This document shows positions 1 to 7,863 of a stretch of DNA of 64,000 nt, piece by piece. The DNA is from AV69 sp963742315 (GTDB taxonomy: Bacteria > Verrucomicrobiota > Verrucomicrobiia > Chthoniobacterales > UBA10450). The notes beneath the pieces are model-generated. The model had not been told where the DNA came from, searched no databases, and was given only the letters and a program-made list of their open reading frames with translations. A program made the translations under genes and the position numbers. Every line of letters starts with the position of its first letter. Position 1 is the stretch's first letter. The stretch lies in NCBI GenBank assembly GCA_963742315.1, contig CAVULE010000010.1, forward strand, positions 186,001 to 250,000. The letters are read 5' to 3'.

Positions 1-47
1 CGCAGATCGATAATTTGCCGGCTCGCTGCCATTCCCAACGATGGCAT
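1..47 (-). CDS. 5' end of an SOS-boxed gene (runs off the left edge)
   Basis: Only the first 15 codons are visible: an ATG at 47 reading left as M-P-S-L-G-M-A-A-S-R-Q-I-I-D-L, open to the edge. The ATG lies 10 bases below a perfect 18-bp palindrome identical in type to the operators before lexA and imuB, so the gene is predicted to be LexA-repressed and DNA-damage inducible. A second in-frame ATG lies at codon 6. The gene reads in the same direction as lexA but has its own operator. ImuA would fit the context because an imuB-dnaE2 module lies nearby, but 15 residues cannot identify a family. Confidence 0.45.
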   Translation of the reverse strand, partial: MPSLGMAASRQIIDL

Positions 48-57
48 AACAGAAGAA

Positions 58-75
58 TATGTTCAAGTGAACATA
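58..75. promoter_or_regulatory. LexA operator (SOS box) 1
   Basis: A perfect 18-bp palindrome, TATGTTCA-AG-TGAACATA. It matches the box before imuB (6583-6600) except for the two central bases and shares GTTC-N4-GAAC with the lexA operator. It sits directly upstream of the left-edge partial gene. Confidence 0.75.
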
Positions 76-87
76 ATAATGAAGAAA

Positions 88-191
88 CACAGACGTTCCA
101 GTCTGTGCGCCCAACGGAGTTTTACTCGGCTGCAATACCGAAGTCAGCGGGTTTGGAAACCCGCTGGGCGCACAGGCCAGAGGCCCGTGTT
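88..191. repeat. Modular hairpin repeat, copy 1
   Basis: A run of short hairpins between lexA and the left-edge gene: CAGAC/GTCTG, an inner AGCGGGTTT/AAACCCGCT stem, and a GCGCACAGGCC module ending in GTGTTCC. The same modules recur near 4270-4382 and 34919-35031. It does not look coding; a short ORF through it is only a reading of the repeat. It may also act as a transcriptional barrier after lexA. Confidence 0.55.
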
Positions 192-192
192 C

Positions 193-846
193 CTAGTGTC
201 CTTTGGCGTGTTTAGCGGATGATGCCTGCTGTCTGGTTCCGCCGTTGGGCTGTCGTCGGATCAGCGACACCATTACGCCTTGAATTCGCAGATCATGGGC
301 TGGGCGCTGGTCGGGATAGCGCGGGTTTTCCGCCCGCAAATAAGGCCGTCCGTGTTCGATGACAAAGCGTTTCAGCGTCGTCTCGCCATCGATCAGGGCC
401 GCCACGATGTCGCCATTTCGTGCTTCCTTGCGATCGTCCAGAATTACGACGTCGTCGTCGAGAATGTGGGCATTCACCATTGAATCGCCCCGCACTTTCA
501 GTGCAAACATCCGCGCATTCCTGGAGGCATTAGCCGAACGAGCATCGAGCGAAACGTGGCCCAACACAGTTTGCTCGGTCAATGTTGCCATGCCGGCCGG
601 GATCTGTCCGTAAATCGGTATATCGGTGATCCGGACTTTTTGCACCGGGGTGACGAGAGCACGCGCTTTGCGGGCGTGACGATCGAGAAAACCTTTGCGC
701 TCGAGGGTGGAAAGGTATTGCATGACCGACGTCTGGCTGGCGAAGCCAAAATGATTTTGGATTTCGCGTGTACTGGGGGTGATGCCTTTCTCGCGTTGCT
801 CACTCTGAATAAAATCAAGCACACTTCGTTGGCGGTCGGTCAGCAT
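193..846 (-). CDS. lexA: LexA repressor, SOS regulator and autoprotease
   Basis: S24-family LexA, 217 aa from the ATG at 846. An in-frame TTG at 864 would add six residues. With the ATG start the scissile bond is Ala84-Gly85 (IPAGM), the same numbering as in E. coli LexA, with Ser122 (GDSM) and Lys159 (TTLKRF) as the catalytic dyad. The N-terminal winged helix (residues about 1-65) holds the recognition region around STREIQNHFG. An imperfect palindrome at 883-896, about 36 bases upstream, implies autorepression. Activated RecA should trigger self-cleavage. The 20-residue tail after the protease domain is rich in Gln, Ala and Lys and is probably disordered. Confidence 0.95.
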   Translation of the reverse strand: MLTDRQRSVLDFIQSEQREKGITPSTREIQNHFGFASQTSVMQYLSTLERKGFLDRHARKARALVTPVQKVRITDIPIYGQIPAGMATLTEQTVLGHVSLDARSANASRNARMFALKVRGDSMVNAHILDDDVVILDDRKEARNGDIVAALIDGETTLKRFVIEHGRPYLRAENPRYPDQRPAHDLRIQGVMVSLIRRQPNGGTRQQASSAKHAKGH

Positions 847-882
847 TCTCAACGAATGATGCAACGCATTGAATCGGGCGCA

Positions 883-896
883 AGTTCAAATGAACA
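883..896. promoter_or_regulatory. LexA operator (SOS box) 2, lexA autoregulation
   Basis: AGTTCA-AA-TGAACA. It is the same GTTC-N4-GAAC core as boxes 1 and 3, but one position breaks the dyad. It lies 37 bases before the lexA ATG. A weaker box is usual for an autoregulated repressor gene. Confidence 0.75.
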
Positions 897-1009
897 TTAA
901 TGCCATTGGCGAGACCATCTTCTGCAGAGCAAGCGTTCCCCCTTGCCGCGGCAGGCGGAATGCCTGCCCTACCAGCCGACCACCATCATCGATGCCGGAG
1001 CCAGGTCAA

Positions 1010-1381
1010 TCAGGCGGCGAAGCTTTCGCCGCAGGAGCAATGCGCGACCGCATTCGGGTTGGTAACTTTAAAACCGCCCTTCTGCAGGTCGTCACTGAAA
1101 TCGAGGACTGATCCGCTGACAAATAGCGCGCTCTTGGGATCGACCACGATCCGAACATTGTATGACTGAACCATGATGTCACGCGGGGCCGGGCCTTCGA
1201 CTAGATCCATCTTGTATTGCAGACCGGAGCAGCCGCCACCGATCACAGCCAGGCGCAAAGCGCCTTGCGGCCGGCCTTGTTTTTCGAGTAGCGAACTCAG
1301 ACGACGAGCGGCATTTTCCGTTACTTTGATCAGCTTCTCGTTGCCGATCTTAATCCCGTTAGCTGGTTGGTTGTCGTTCAC
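1010..1381 (-). CDS. A-type Fe-S cluster carrier (ErpA/IscA/HesB family)
   Basis: 123 aa from a GTG start. The protein has the three conserved cluster-binding cysteines of A-type carriers: Cys51 in GGGCSG, and Cys115 and Cys117 in CSCG near the C-terminus. The core is about 105 residues long, as usual. Its role is to receive an Fe-S cluster and pass it to apo-enzymes. It starts three bases after the dus stop codon, so the two are almost certainly co-transcribed. Dus is not an Fe-S protein, so the pairing says little about its client. Sequence alone does not separate ErpA from IscA. Confidence 0.88.
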   Translation of the reverse strand: MNDNQPANGIKIGNEKLIKVTENAARRLSSLLEKQGRPQGALRLAVIGGGCSGLQYKMDLVEGPAPRDIMVQSYNVRIVVDPKSALFVSGSVLDFSDDLQKGGFKVTNPNAVAHCSCGESFAA

Positions 1382-1384
1382 AGA

Positions 1385-2425
1385 TTAGGCGGTGGCAGGC
1401 ACGAATGCCTGCCCTACAAAGTTGCTCATCATTGCGGTTGTTGCCAAGTGCTGCTCGGCGATTTGTTCGACATCGGTTAACGTGGCGACACGCTGAAATT
1501 TCTCACGCAATACTTTCGCTGCCGGGAAATTTTTCGAATACGCCATCAATCGGGTACGCATTGACCGGATGGCTTGTTCTTCATCGCCCCAATTTTTGGC
1601 GTGAGTTCGGCAATGCCCGATAATCACATTCCATCTCTCCGATAACTCGGGGGGCGGTAACAATTCGTCCGTGGCGAGATAATGTTTTATCTGCCCGAAA
1701 ATCCACGGCGCACTCATCGCCGCGCGACCGATCATGACGCCAGCAATTTTCGTTTCCGCGCGCCGGCGCGCGACTTCCTGGGGAGAAAACAAATCGCCAT
1801 TGCCAATAACCGGGATCGCGACCGTCTGGGCTACTTCGCCGATGACGCGCCAGTCTGCTTCGCCGGAATAACCTTGAGCGCGGGTGCGTCCATGCACAGC
1901 CAGGGCTGCAATGCCGCACTCCTCCAGAATTCCAGCGACGCGCACGGCATTGACCGAATCGGCATCCCAACCAATCCGAATTTTTGCCGTGACTGGCAAG
2001 GGAGCGACAGCCTGCACAACTGCTTTGGCCACGCTAGTAAGAGTGGGACAATCCTTTAGAAGGGCCGAGCCACCATTTTTCGCGACCACCTTGTTGACCG
2101 GACACCCAAAATTCAGGTCGACAAAATCGGGCGCAACCCAATCGACTACGTGTTTAGCCGCCTCCGCCATGTGGGCGGCGTCAGCGCCGAAGAGCTGCAC
2201 GCCGAGGGGCCGCTCGCATGGATCAAAATCGAGGTATTCGCGAGTACGCTGGTTGCGGCGAAAGACGCCTTCAGCGGAAACGAATTCGGTGACGAGAACG
2301 TCTGCGCCATAGCCCTTGCAGATTTGCCGGAAAACCTTGTCCGTCACACCCGCCATCGGGGCGAGGTAAAGAGGGAAGTTGTCACTGAACCAGGGAAGCG
2401 TTGTAACCACGGGAGAATGTCTCAC
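1385..2425 (-). CDS. dus: tRNA-dihydrouridine synthase (DusB-like)
   Basis: 346 aa. A flavin TIM-barrel enzyme that reduces uridines in the tRNA D-loop using NADPH. Visible family marks are the N-terminal APMAGVTD FMN loop (about 22-29), the NFGCP motif with the catalytic Cys108, a KIRIGW segment, VHGRTR, and GNGDLFS/MIGRAAM at the FMN-phosphate site. A C-terminal helical domain of about 100 residues completes the usual length. It lies upstream of the A-type carrier gene with a 3-base gap. Assignment to DusB rather than DusA or DusC rests on overall similarity only. Confidence 0.92.
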   Translation of the reverse strand: MRHSPVVTTLPWFSDNFPLYLAPMAGVTDKVFRQICKGYGADVLVTEFVSAEGVFRRNQRTREYLDFDPCERPLGVQLFGADAAHMAEAAKHVVDWVAPDFVDLNFGCPVNKVVAKNGGSALLKDCPTLTSVAKAVVQAVAPLPVTAKIRIGWDADSVNAVRVAGILEECGIAALAVHGRTRAQGYSGEADWRVIGEVAQTVAIPVIGNGDLFSPQEVARRRAETKIAGVMIGRAAMSAPWIFGQIKHYLATDELLPPPELSERWNVIIGHCRTHAKNWGDEEQAIRSMRTRLMAYSKNFPAAKVLREKFQRVATLTDVEQIAEQHLATTAMMSNFVGQAFVPATA

Positions 2426-2532
2426 AAAATGTGCTGCAGCGCAGGTCGATCGAGCGGTCTGTGCTCGATGTTAATCAAGCGGCGGACGGCTGTTGATCGG
2501 AATCGCCCCCAGACCGGCCGATCCACCTATTC

Positions 2533-3045
2533 CTACTTCGAATCGGAAGCGTGAAGAAGGTTCGCCACTTCGTCCTGCACGCGTTCGAGTTCGCTCAAAC
2601 GCAGTTGCGGGTCACGCACGATAAAAACATCGCCGTTGTCGCGATGTTCGTAGATGAGCAAGCGATCACCGCTGGCATTTTCCGTGCGCACTTGCTTCAG
2701 CACACGTTTGCGCTCGAGCATAACGGCAAGGACGAAACAGGCGTTCGCGGGCGGATCAGCTTGCACGATCAGGCGCCGGAAAAGTTGCTCCGCGTTTTCT
2801 TTCGCGAGCGGTTCAGGCGGCGCTGGCGGTGCGGGTTCGAATTTTGTTTTCCAGAATGAAAAAGGCTGAATGTTCTCGTTGCGATCGCGCCAGGCTTCTT
2901 CGCTCAAGTCTTCCCGGCGGAATCCGTCACCTTCGCGATAAAGCAGAGTGTAGAATGCTTCGCCAGGCACGAATGGTCGTTGGGTTGCGATGCAAATCTC
3001 CGAACGCTGTTTGATTGGCCAGTCGGTCGCCAGGGGATTTATCAT
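2533..3045 (-). CDS. Conserved hypothetical protein
   Basis: 170 aa, soluble, with no signal peptide or membrane segment. The N-terminal part (RSEICIATQRPFVPGEAF, then LYREGDGFRREDLSEEAW) resembles a small family I remember from planctomycetes and Verrucomicrobia without an assigned function. Residues about 75-85 are Pro/Ala/Glu-rich. The C-terminal half is helical and charged. The ATG overlaps the end of the upstream permease gene by four bases (ATGA type), which indicates translational coupling. Confidence 0.7.
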   Translation of the reverse strand: MINPLATDWPIKQRSEICIATQRPFVPGEAFYTLLYREGDGFRREDLSEEAWRDRNENIQPFSFWKTKFEPAPPAPPEPLAKENAEQLFRRLIVQADPPANACFVLAVMLERKRVLKQVRTENASGDRLLIYEHRDNGDVFIVRDPQLRLSELERVQDEVANLLHASDSK

Positions 3046-4172
3046 CGCGCAAATATACGCCGCGGCAGGAGACCGCGAAAGTCGGAAGGATCCCGATTGG
3101 AAGAACGCAATTGCAATAAATAGAGACCAATCGTTCCAAAAACGATCGTGGGCGCCCAGCCGGCCATCCAGGGTGGGACACGGTCACCCTCGCCGAGGGC
3201 GAGAAAAAGATGCGTGGAAAAATTTAATGCAAAAATCAGCAGAATGGCGGTGGCCACACTGGCAAGGACGCCCCGCCGAGAAAACCCGACGCCAAGGGGC
3301 GCGGCGATGAGCGTGACAACGAAGCAGGTCCAGGGCAGTGCCATTCGATAATGATAATGAGTGCGAAACGGCGCGAGCAACGTTTGCGGGAAATCGGAAT
3401 TAAAACTCAAATAATCGCGCAACTCCGGGAGGCTCATGAATTCGGCGCGCATGTTGGCACTACGCAACCGGTAGGGTGTTTCGCTCCAATGCCGCACGAC
3501 TAGGCTCGGCGCGATTTGTTCGGAACTAATGTTACCCGCCGGATCGTAGTTCACGACTTTCGCCTGCGAGAGTGTCCAGGTATTTTCACCGGGTTGAAAT
3601 TCCGCGTGCGCCGCCAGAAAGGCCATGCTGATGTGATCGGAGGAATCCTGTTGTAATACTTCGACATTATCGAAGACATTGGACTTGGGCCGGAGACGTT
3701 GAATAAACCAGGTGCGTGAATCGCGGCGGTTCCGGAAAATTTGCCCTTCGGCGCCGGTCGCACTTCTGTCGGCAAAGAAAAGTTTTCGCGCCATCTCGGC
3801 ATGTGGCGCCAAGGAATAATTGAGCGCGAAACAAACCGCGGTCGTGAGAACGGCGAGGAGAAAAAGGGGCGTGAGCACGCGGATGAGGCCGATGCCTGCG
3901 GTCAGCATCGAGACAATTTCGTTCGCCCGCGACATTCGCCCGAGAACAAAAAGCAGGGCCAGCAGGAGGGAGACTGGCAGGAGAATCACCAGAATCTGCG
4001 GGATTTGCGTGCCGTAATATTCCAGCACTCGGCCAAAACCGACCTGCTGATCTAGAAAGGTCGAGATGCTGTCACTGATATCGAAAATGAACCAGATCGA
4101 GATGAACCCGATGATGCAGTACAGATAAGCCTGCAGGAAATTTCTGGTGATATATCGATCAAATAGATTCAT
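3042..4172 (-). CDS. LptF/LptG-family (YjgP/YjgQ) LPS export permease
   Basis: 376 aa, the normal length for the family. There are three membrane segments in the N-terminal 120 residues, a periplasmic beta-jellyroll-like domain (about 130-270), and three more membrane segments at 280-365. The N-terminal MNLFDRYITRNFLQAY is the typical LptF/G opening. LptF and LptG pair with the ATPase LptB to pull lipopolysaccharide from the inner membrane. Only one such permease gene is here; the partner and the ATPase are not in the window. It is coupled to the following hypothetical gene by a 4-base overlap. Confidence 0.9.
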   Translation of the reverse strand: MNLFDRYITRNFLQAYLYCIIGFISIWFIFDISDSISTFLDQQVGFGRVLEYYGTQIPQILVILLPVSLLLALLFVLGRMSRANEIVSMLTAGIGLIRVLTPLFLLAVLTTAVCFALNYSLAPHAEMARKLFFADRSATGAEGQIFRNRRDSRTWFIQRLRPKSNVFDNVEVLQQDSSDHISMAFLAAHAEFQPGENTWTLSQAKVVNYDPAGNISSEQIAPSLVVRHWSETPYRLRSANMRAEFMSLPELRDYLSFNSDFPQTLLAPFRTHYHYRMALPWTCFVVTLIAAPLGVGFSRRGVLASVATAILLIFALNFSTHLFLALGEGDRVPPWMAGWAPTIVFGTIGLYLLQLRSSNRDPSDFRGLLPRRIFAR

Positions 4173-4269
4173 GGAGGACGCCGCTAGTTACGGTTGAACG
4201 GGAGCCTCGCAACTCGACGGCAGTAATGAGTATGAAATTGAAACGAGTGTCTTGCGATTGGCAAGTGCC

Positions 4270-4382
4270 GGAACATAGGCCGCCGGCCTGTGGGCCAAGT
4301 GGACATTCTGTCCGCTTTTTCTGCCCGTGTACAGCGGAGTGCAACTCCGCTTGGGCGCACAGACCTGGAGGTCTGTGTTCCT
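4270..4382. repeat. Modular hairpin repeat, copy 2
   Basis: Between the permease and the helicase genes. Module order is GGAACAtAGGCC/GGCCTGTG, a hairpin centred on GGACATTCTGTCC, AGCGGAGTGCAACTCCGCT, and GCGCACAGACCTGGAGGTCTG ending in GTTCC. The layout is the reverse complement of copy 3 at 34919-35031. The rest of the 4173-4490 gap holds no gene that I can see. Confidence 0.7.
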
Positions 4383-4490
4383 TCTTGCTTTCAAGCGGAA
4401 CGGAGGGTTGCACTTCTGTGCCAGGGGACATTCTGCCCTCTTATCGCCTTTCCGAATGGGCTGAATCCAGAGTAAGCTCTGGTTAACGCG

Positions 4491-6473
4491 ATGATTGCAT
4501 TACGCGACTCCATTGGCTCGGATTTTGTGGAAACAACCGAATCGTTTTTTTCGGCGAACGGACTTTTGGCCAAGGCGAAAAATTTCGAGCGACGTCCCCA
4601 ACAACAGCAAATGGCGGTGGCAGTGGCGCGGGCGCTGGAAGAGGAGCGACATCTGGTGGTGGAAGCCGGCACTGGCGTAGGCAAATCGCTGGCCTATCTG
4701 GTTCCCGCGGTCCTGTTCGCACTCGGACATAAGAAAAAGGCAATCATCTCAACACACACCATCAATCTTCAGGAGCAACTTCTCTACAAAGACATTCCGA
4801 TTCTACAAAAAGTTCTGCCCGAGACTTTCGATGCGGCGTTGATCAAAGGCCGGCAGAATTATGTTTGTCCGCGCCGGCTACTGCGCGCGCGCGAGCAGCA
4901 AAACGATCTCTTCACCGGGCCGGAGCAGAACGAGCTCGAAGAAATTTCCCTCTGGGCGGCGCGAACGCGCGACGGGACGCTGAGCGATTTGTCCTTCGAG
5001 CCAAATGTGAAGGTTTGGGGGCAAGTTTGCAGCGAGGCCCACATTTGCACCAAGAAATTTTGTGGGCAAAGCGATCGCTGCTTTTACCAGCGCGCCCGGC
5101 GAAAATTTGAGAGCGCGCCGATCGTAGTTATCAATCACACGCTGCTTTTCATGCTCCTGGGCGGGGTGGAGGAGCAGATGGAACGGGAGAGCGGATTTCT
5201 GTTCCCCAACGATTTCCTGATTTTGGACGAGGCGCATACGGTTGAGCAAACCGCTTCTCGCCAGATCGGGACGGTGATTTCGCAATATCTTTTGCGTGCA
5301 ACGGTGCAGCGTCTTTACAACGCCCGCTCGAAAAAAGGATTGTTTACCGTGACGCGCGACGCCGATGGCGTTCGCTTGGCCGCGGAAATTGTCGATGAGA
5401 TCGACAAATTTTTTGAGACACTGGGAGCACGCTGCGATTTCCGCAAAGGCCGCGAGTTTCGCGTACGCCAGCCGGAGATCATCGCCGATACCATTACGGG
5501 CCGCCTGATCGGGTTGCACGCGCGCGTGGCGGAGGTGGTCAAACGCCAGGATGACGAAATGTTGAAATCCGAGTTGCTTGAACTTGGCCGGCGAATCGAT
5601 GAGGCGCGTTGCGGGATAAAAATTTTTCTCGAACAATCGGCGCGCAATCGCGTTTATTGGGTCGAGAGGACTGGCAAAGTTGGACAATTGCTAACGCTCA
5701 ATGCCGCGCCGATCGATATCGCCCCGGCATTGCGGCAAATGCTTTTCCGCGAGGGGCGCACCTGTGTCATGACCAGCGCAACGCTGGGGGTGGGCCGAAA
5801 AGATCTCGCCTATTTTCGCAATCGCTTGGGCGCGGAAGAAGCCGAGCCGCTGCAGCTCGGGAGTCCATTCAATTTCAATCAGCAGATGAAGCTGTTTGTC
5901 GTTCGCAAAATGCCCGATCCGCGGGACACAGGTTATGAAGAAGCGCTGGCGCATTGGATCGAACATTTCGTCGGGCAAACCGACGGCCACGCCTTTGTCC
6001 TGTTTACGAATTATCGGGCGATGCAGGAACTGGCGCCGCGGATGGAAAATTTTTGTGCGGAACACGATTTAAATTTGCTGGTGCAAGGTAGTGGTCTGCC
6101 GCGAACGAAATTGCTCGACCAATTTAAAAGTACGCCGCGCAGTGTCCTCTTTGGCACGGACAGCTTCTGGGGCGGCGTCGATGTTCCTGGTGACGCTTTG
6201 CGGAATGTCATCATCACGCGTTTACCTTTCGCCGTTCCCGATCATCCCTTAGTCGAGGCGAAACTCGAAAATATCGAAGCGTGCGGTGGCGACGCCTTCA
6301 CGGAATACTCGCTGCCGGAAGCAATCTTGAAATTGCGTCAGGGAGTCGGCCGCCTCATTCGCACCAAAAGTGATTGCGGCATTATCGTGATTCTCGACAA
6401 TCGAATCGTGACGAAACCCTACGGACGGGCCTTCATGAGTGCGCTGCCGAAGTGTCCGGTGGAGATTGTGTGA
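4491..6473 (+). CDS. dinG: DinG/XPD-type ATP-dependent DNA helicase
   Basis: 660 aa. Superfamily 2 helicase with Walker A at 58-66 (EAGTGVGKS), DEAH at 246-249, and the helicase C-terminal half with SATLG and a QGVGRLIRT motif VI near the end. Cysteines 126, 180, 186, 191 and 197 lie between motifs I and II where XPD/DinG enzymes bind a 4Fe-4S cluster. The family unwinds DNA 5'-3' and handles R-loops and blocked forks. No SOS box is visible upstream, unlike E. coli dinG. A palindromic repeat follows the stop codon. Confidence 0.9.
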   Translation: MIALRDSIGSDFVETTESFFSANGLLAKAKNFERRPQQQQMAVAVARALEEERHLVVEAGTGVGKSLAYLVPAVLFALGHKKKAIISTHTINLQEQLLYKDIPILQKVLPETFDAALIKGRQNYVCPRRLLRAREQQNDLFTGPEQNELEEISLWAARTRDGTLSDLSFEPNVKVWGQVCSEAHICTKKFCGQSDRCFYQRARRKFESAPIVVINHTLLFMLLGGVEEQMERESGFLFPNDFLILDEAHTVEQTASRQIGTVISQYLLRATVQRLYNARSKKGLFTVTRDADGVRLAAEIVDEIDKFFETLGARCDFRKGREFRVRQPEIIADTITGRLIGLHARVAEVVKRQDDEMLKSELLELGRRIDEARCGIKIFLEQSARNRVYWVERTGKVGQLLTLNAAPIDIAPALRQMLFREGRTCVMTSATLGVGRKDLAYFRNRLGAEEAEPLQLGSPFNFNQQMKLFVVRKMPDPRDTGYEEALAHWIEHFVGQTDGHAFVLFTNYRAMQELAPRMENFCAEHDLNLLVQGSGLPRTKLLDQFKSTPRSVLFGTDSFWGGVDVPGDALRNVIITRLPFAVPDHPLVEAKLENIEACGGDAFTEYSLPEAILKLRQGVGRLIRTKSDCGIIVILDNRIVTKPYGRAFMSALPKCPVEIV

Positions 6474-6489
6474 GCGGTACTTAGAACCG

Positions 6490-6573
6490 GTCATCCTGAG
6501 CGGAGCGAAGACGAGGGATCCCGATGAAGATACCTTTAAGCTTGCGCCGCGGGATCCCTCGACTTTCGCTTGG
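6490..6573. repeat. REP element a (GTCATCC...GGGATGAC family)
   Basis: A palindromic repeat of about 84 bp: outer arm GTCATCCTGAGCG, inner GAGGGATCCCGATGAAG, centre ACCTTTAAGCTT, and returning arm GGGATCCCTCGACTTTCGC. The distal end is degenerate (TTGGA in place of GGGATGAC). It lies between the helicase gene and the SOS box of imuB and may work as a bidirectional terminator. Confidence 0.8.
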
Positions 6574-6582
6574 AAGGCCTAT

Positions 6583-6600
6583 TATGTTCACTTGAACATA
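6583..6600. promoter_or_regulatory. LexA operator (SOS box) 3, imuB-dnaE2
   Basis: A perfect palindrome, TATGTTCA-CT-TGAACATA, 26 bases before the GTG of the truncated imuB. It is almost identical to box 1. Confidence 0.8.
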
Positions 6601-6625
6601 TCCTCAAGGCATCTTAGTTTGGCGG

Positions 6626-7747
6626 GTGAGAGCGGCTGCGTCGTCCATTGCGCCTGCGGTTTTACCGGCAGGCACGATCAAACAAATCGAACGCGCCAAA
6701 GAAACAGAACGCATTCTTTCGATACTGCATCAATGGGGGATTCACACCCTTGGGCAACTCGCGGCCTTGCCACGCGATGATCTGGCCGCGCGCCTCGGAG
6801 CGCGCGCGGTTGAACTGTGGGAACGCGCCAATGGCCGGGCGGAGCGAATTTTGAAACTGGTTTCTCCGCCAGAATCGTTCATCGAAAGTTTTGAGTTCGA
6901 AAACGAAATTGAGACCATCGAACCACTGCTCTTTATCTTGCGACGATTTTTGCAGCAGCTGGCGACGCGATTAAAGACTATCTATCTCGTCGCCAAAGAA
7001 CTGCGCCTCCGCATTACTTTCGCTGACAAATCGCAGTACGAGCGCATTTTCAAAATTCCGCAGCCGACCAACAATGAAGACATCCTTTTTCGGATGCTGC
7101 ACACGCATCTGGAAAACTTTACTTCCAAGCATCCGATTGTTGCCATTGAACTGGAAGCGCAGCCGTCACGTTCGGTGCGACAGCAGTTTGGACTTTTCGA
7201 AACGGCATTGCGCGATCCCATGCAATTGCATGAGACACTGGCGCGTCTGGTCGGATTGCTCGGAGCGGATCGTATCGGTACGCCGGTGCTGGAGGAAACA
7301 CATCGGCCGGACGCGTTTCGGATGGAGCCGTTCGCGTGGGAATTCGGTCACCCTGAGCCAGAAATTGGTCATCCCGAGCCGAGTCGAGGGATCCCGATGC
7401 GGAATCTGAAAGGTAATATCGCGGGATCCCTCGACTGCGCTCGGGATGACGGGGTGAATGGAGTGGTGAGGGGATGCGTTCCATTGCGGCGTTTTCGGAA
7501 ACGCAAAAAGGCGACGGTGTTATTGGAAAATAATCGGCCCGCTCATGTGCGCGCCGCGGAAGTCCGAGCCGAACTGGCAGTGGAGGGCACGACGATGAGG
7601 CAGGAAGGGCCATTTCCGCTTTCGGGAAACTGGTGGGACGAGCGCGCCTGGGCGCGGGTGGAATGGGATGTGGAAATCGAGAATGGCGTCATTGCGCGCT
7701 GTCATTGCGATCAGAAGGGGTGGGCGATCGATGGGATTTATGATTAG
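6626..7747 (+). CDS. imuB: ImuB-like mutasome protein lacking the polymerase N-terminus
   Basis: 373 aa from a GTG start. It matches only the C-terminal part of ImuB: helix-hairpin-helix (WGIHTLGQLAALPR, 38-50), the little-finger region (about 85-200) and the ImuB C-terminal domain (SGNWWDERAWARVEWDVE to DGIYD). About 200-250 N-terminal residues (palm and fingers of the Y-family fold) are missing. A beta-clamp-type motif, QFGLF, is at 187-191. ImuB normally bridges the clamp and DnaE2 during damage-induced mutagenesis. Residues about 248-275 are encoded by a REP element read in frame. The SOS box lies 26 bases upstream and dnaE2 follows. Confidence 0.8.
   Translation: MRAAASSIAPAVLPAGTIKQIERAKETERILSILHQWGIHTLGQLAALPRDDLAARLGARAVELWERANGRAERILKLVSPPESFIESFEFENEIETIEPLLFILRRFLQQLATRLKTIYLVAKELRLRITFADKSQYERIFKIPQPTNNEDILFRMLHTHLENFTSKHPIVAIELEAQPSRSVRQQFGLFETALRDPMQLHETLARLVGLLGADRIGTPVLEETHRPDAFRMEPFAWEFGHPEPEIGHPEPSRGIPMRNLKGNIAGSLDCARDDGVNGVVRGCVPLRRFRKRKKATVLLENNRPAHVRAAEVRAELAVEGTTMRQEGPFPLSGNWWDERAWARVEWDVEIENGVIARCHCDQKGWAIDGIYD
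7368..7450. repeat. REP element b, inside imuB
   Basis: 83 bp, from GTCATCCCGAGCC to GCTCGGGATGAC, with the centre CTGAAAGGTAATATC. It is read in frame and adds residues such as RGIPMRNLKGN and SLDCARDD. A partial arm (GGTCACCCTGAGCC) precedes it at 7346-7359. Confidence 0.85.
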
Positions 7748-7759
7748 CAACAATCCACC

Positions 7760-7851
7760 GTCATCCTGAGCGAGCGTAGCGAAGTCGAAGGATCCCGTTG
7801 CGAAACCTTGAAGGTAACATGGCGGGATCCCTCGACTGCGCTCGGGATGAC
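7760..7851. repeat. REP element c, between imuB and dnaE2
   Basis: 92 bp from GTCATCCTGAGCG to CTCGGGATGAC. It leaves an apparent upstream in-frame extension of dnaE2, but that extension is the repeat, so the dnaE2 start is placed after it. Confidence 0.85.
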
Positions 7852-7863
7852 TACAATTGGAGT

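Noticed and set aside
90..190. CRISPR-like array in the hairpin repeats
   Set aside because: Repeat units are not of constant length or spacing, there are no cas genes, and the modules are palindromes with no spacers.
5315..6065. Several minus-strand ORFs of 110-269 aa inside the helicase gene
   Set aside because: They are shadows of a clear DinG-type reading frame; composition is Arg/Ser-rich without motifs.
7798..7863. N-terminal extension of dnaE2 (MRNLEGNMAGSLDCARDD...)
   Set aside because: It is the open reading of REP element c; homology of DnaE2 starts at MSYVELHANSAFSFL at 7864.
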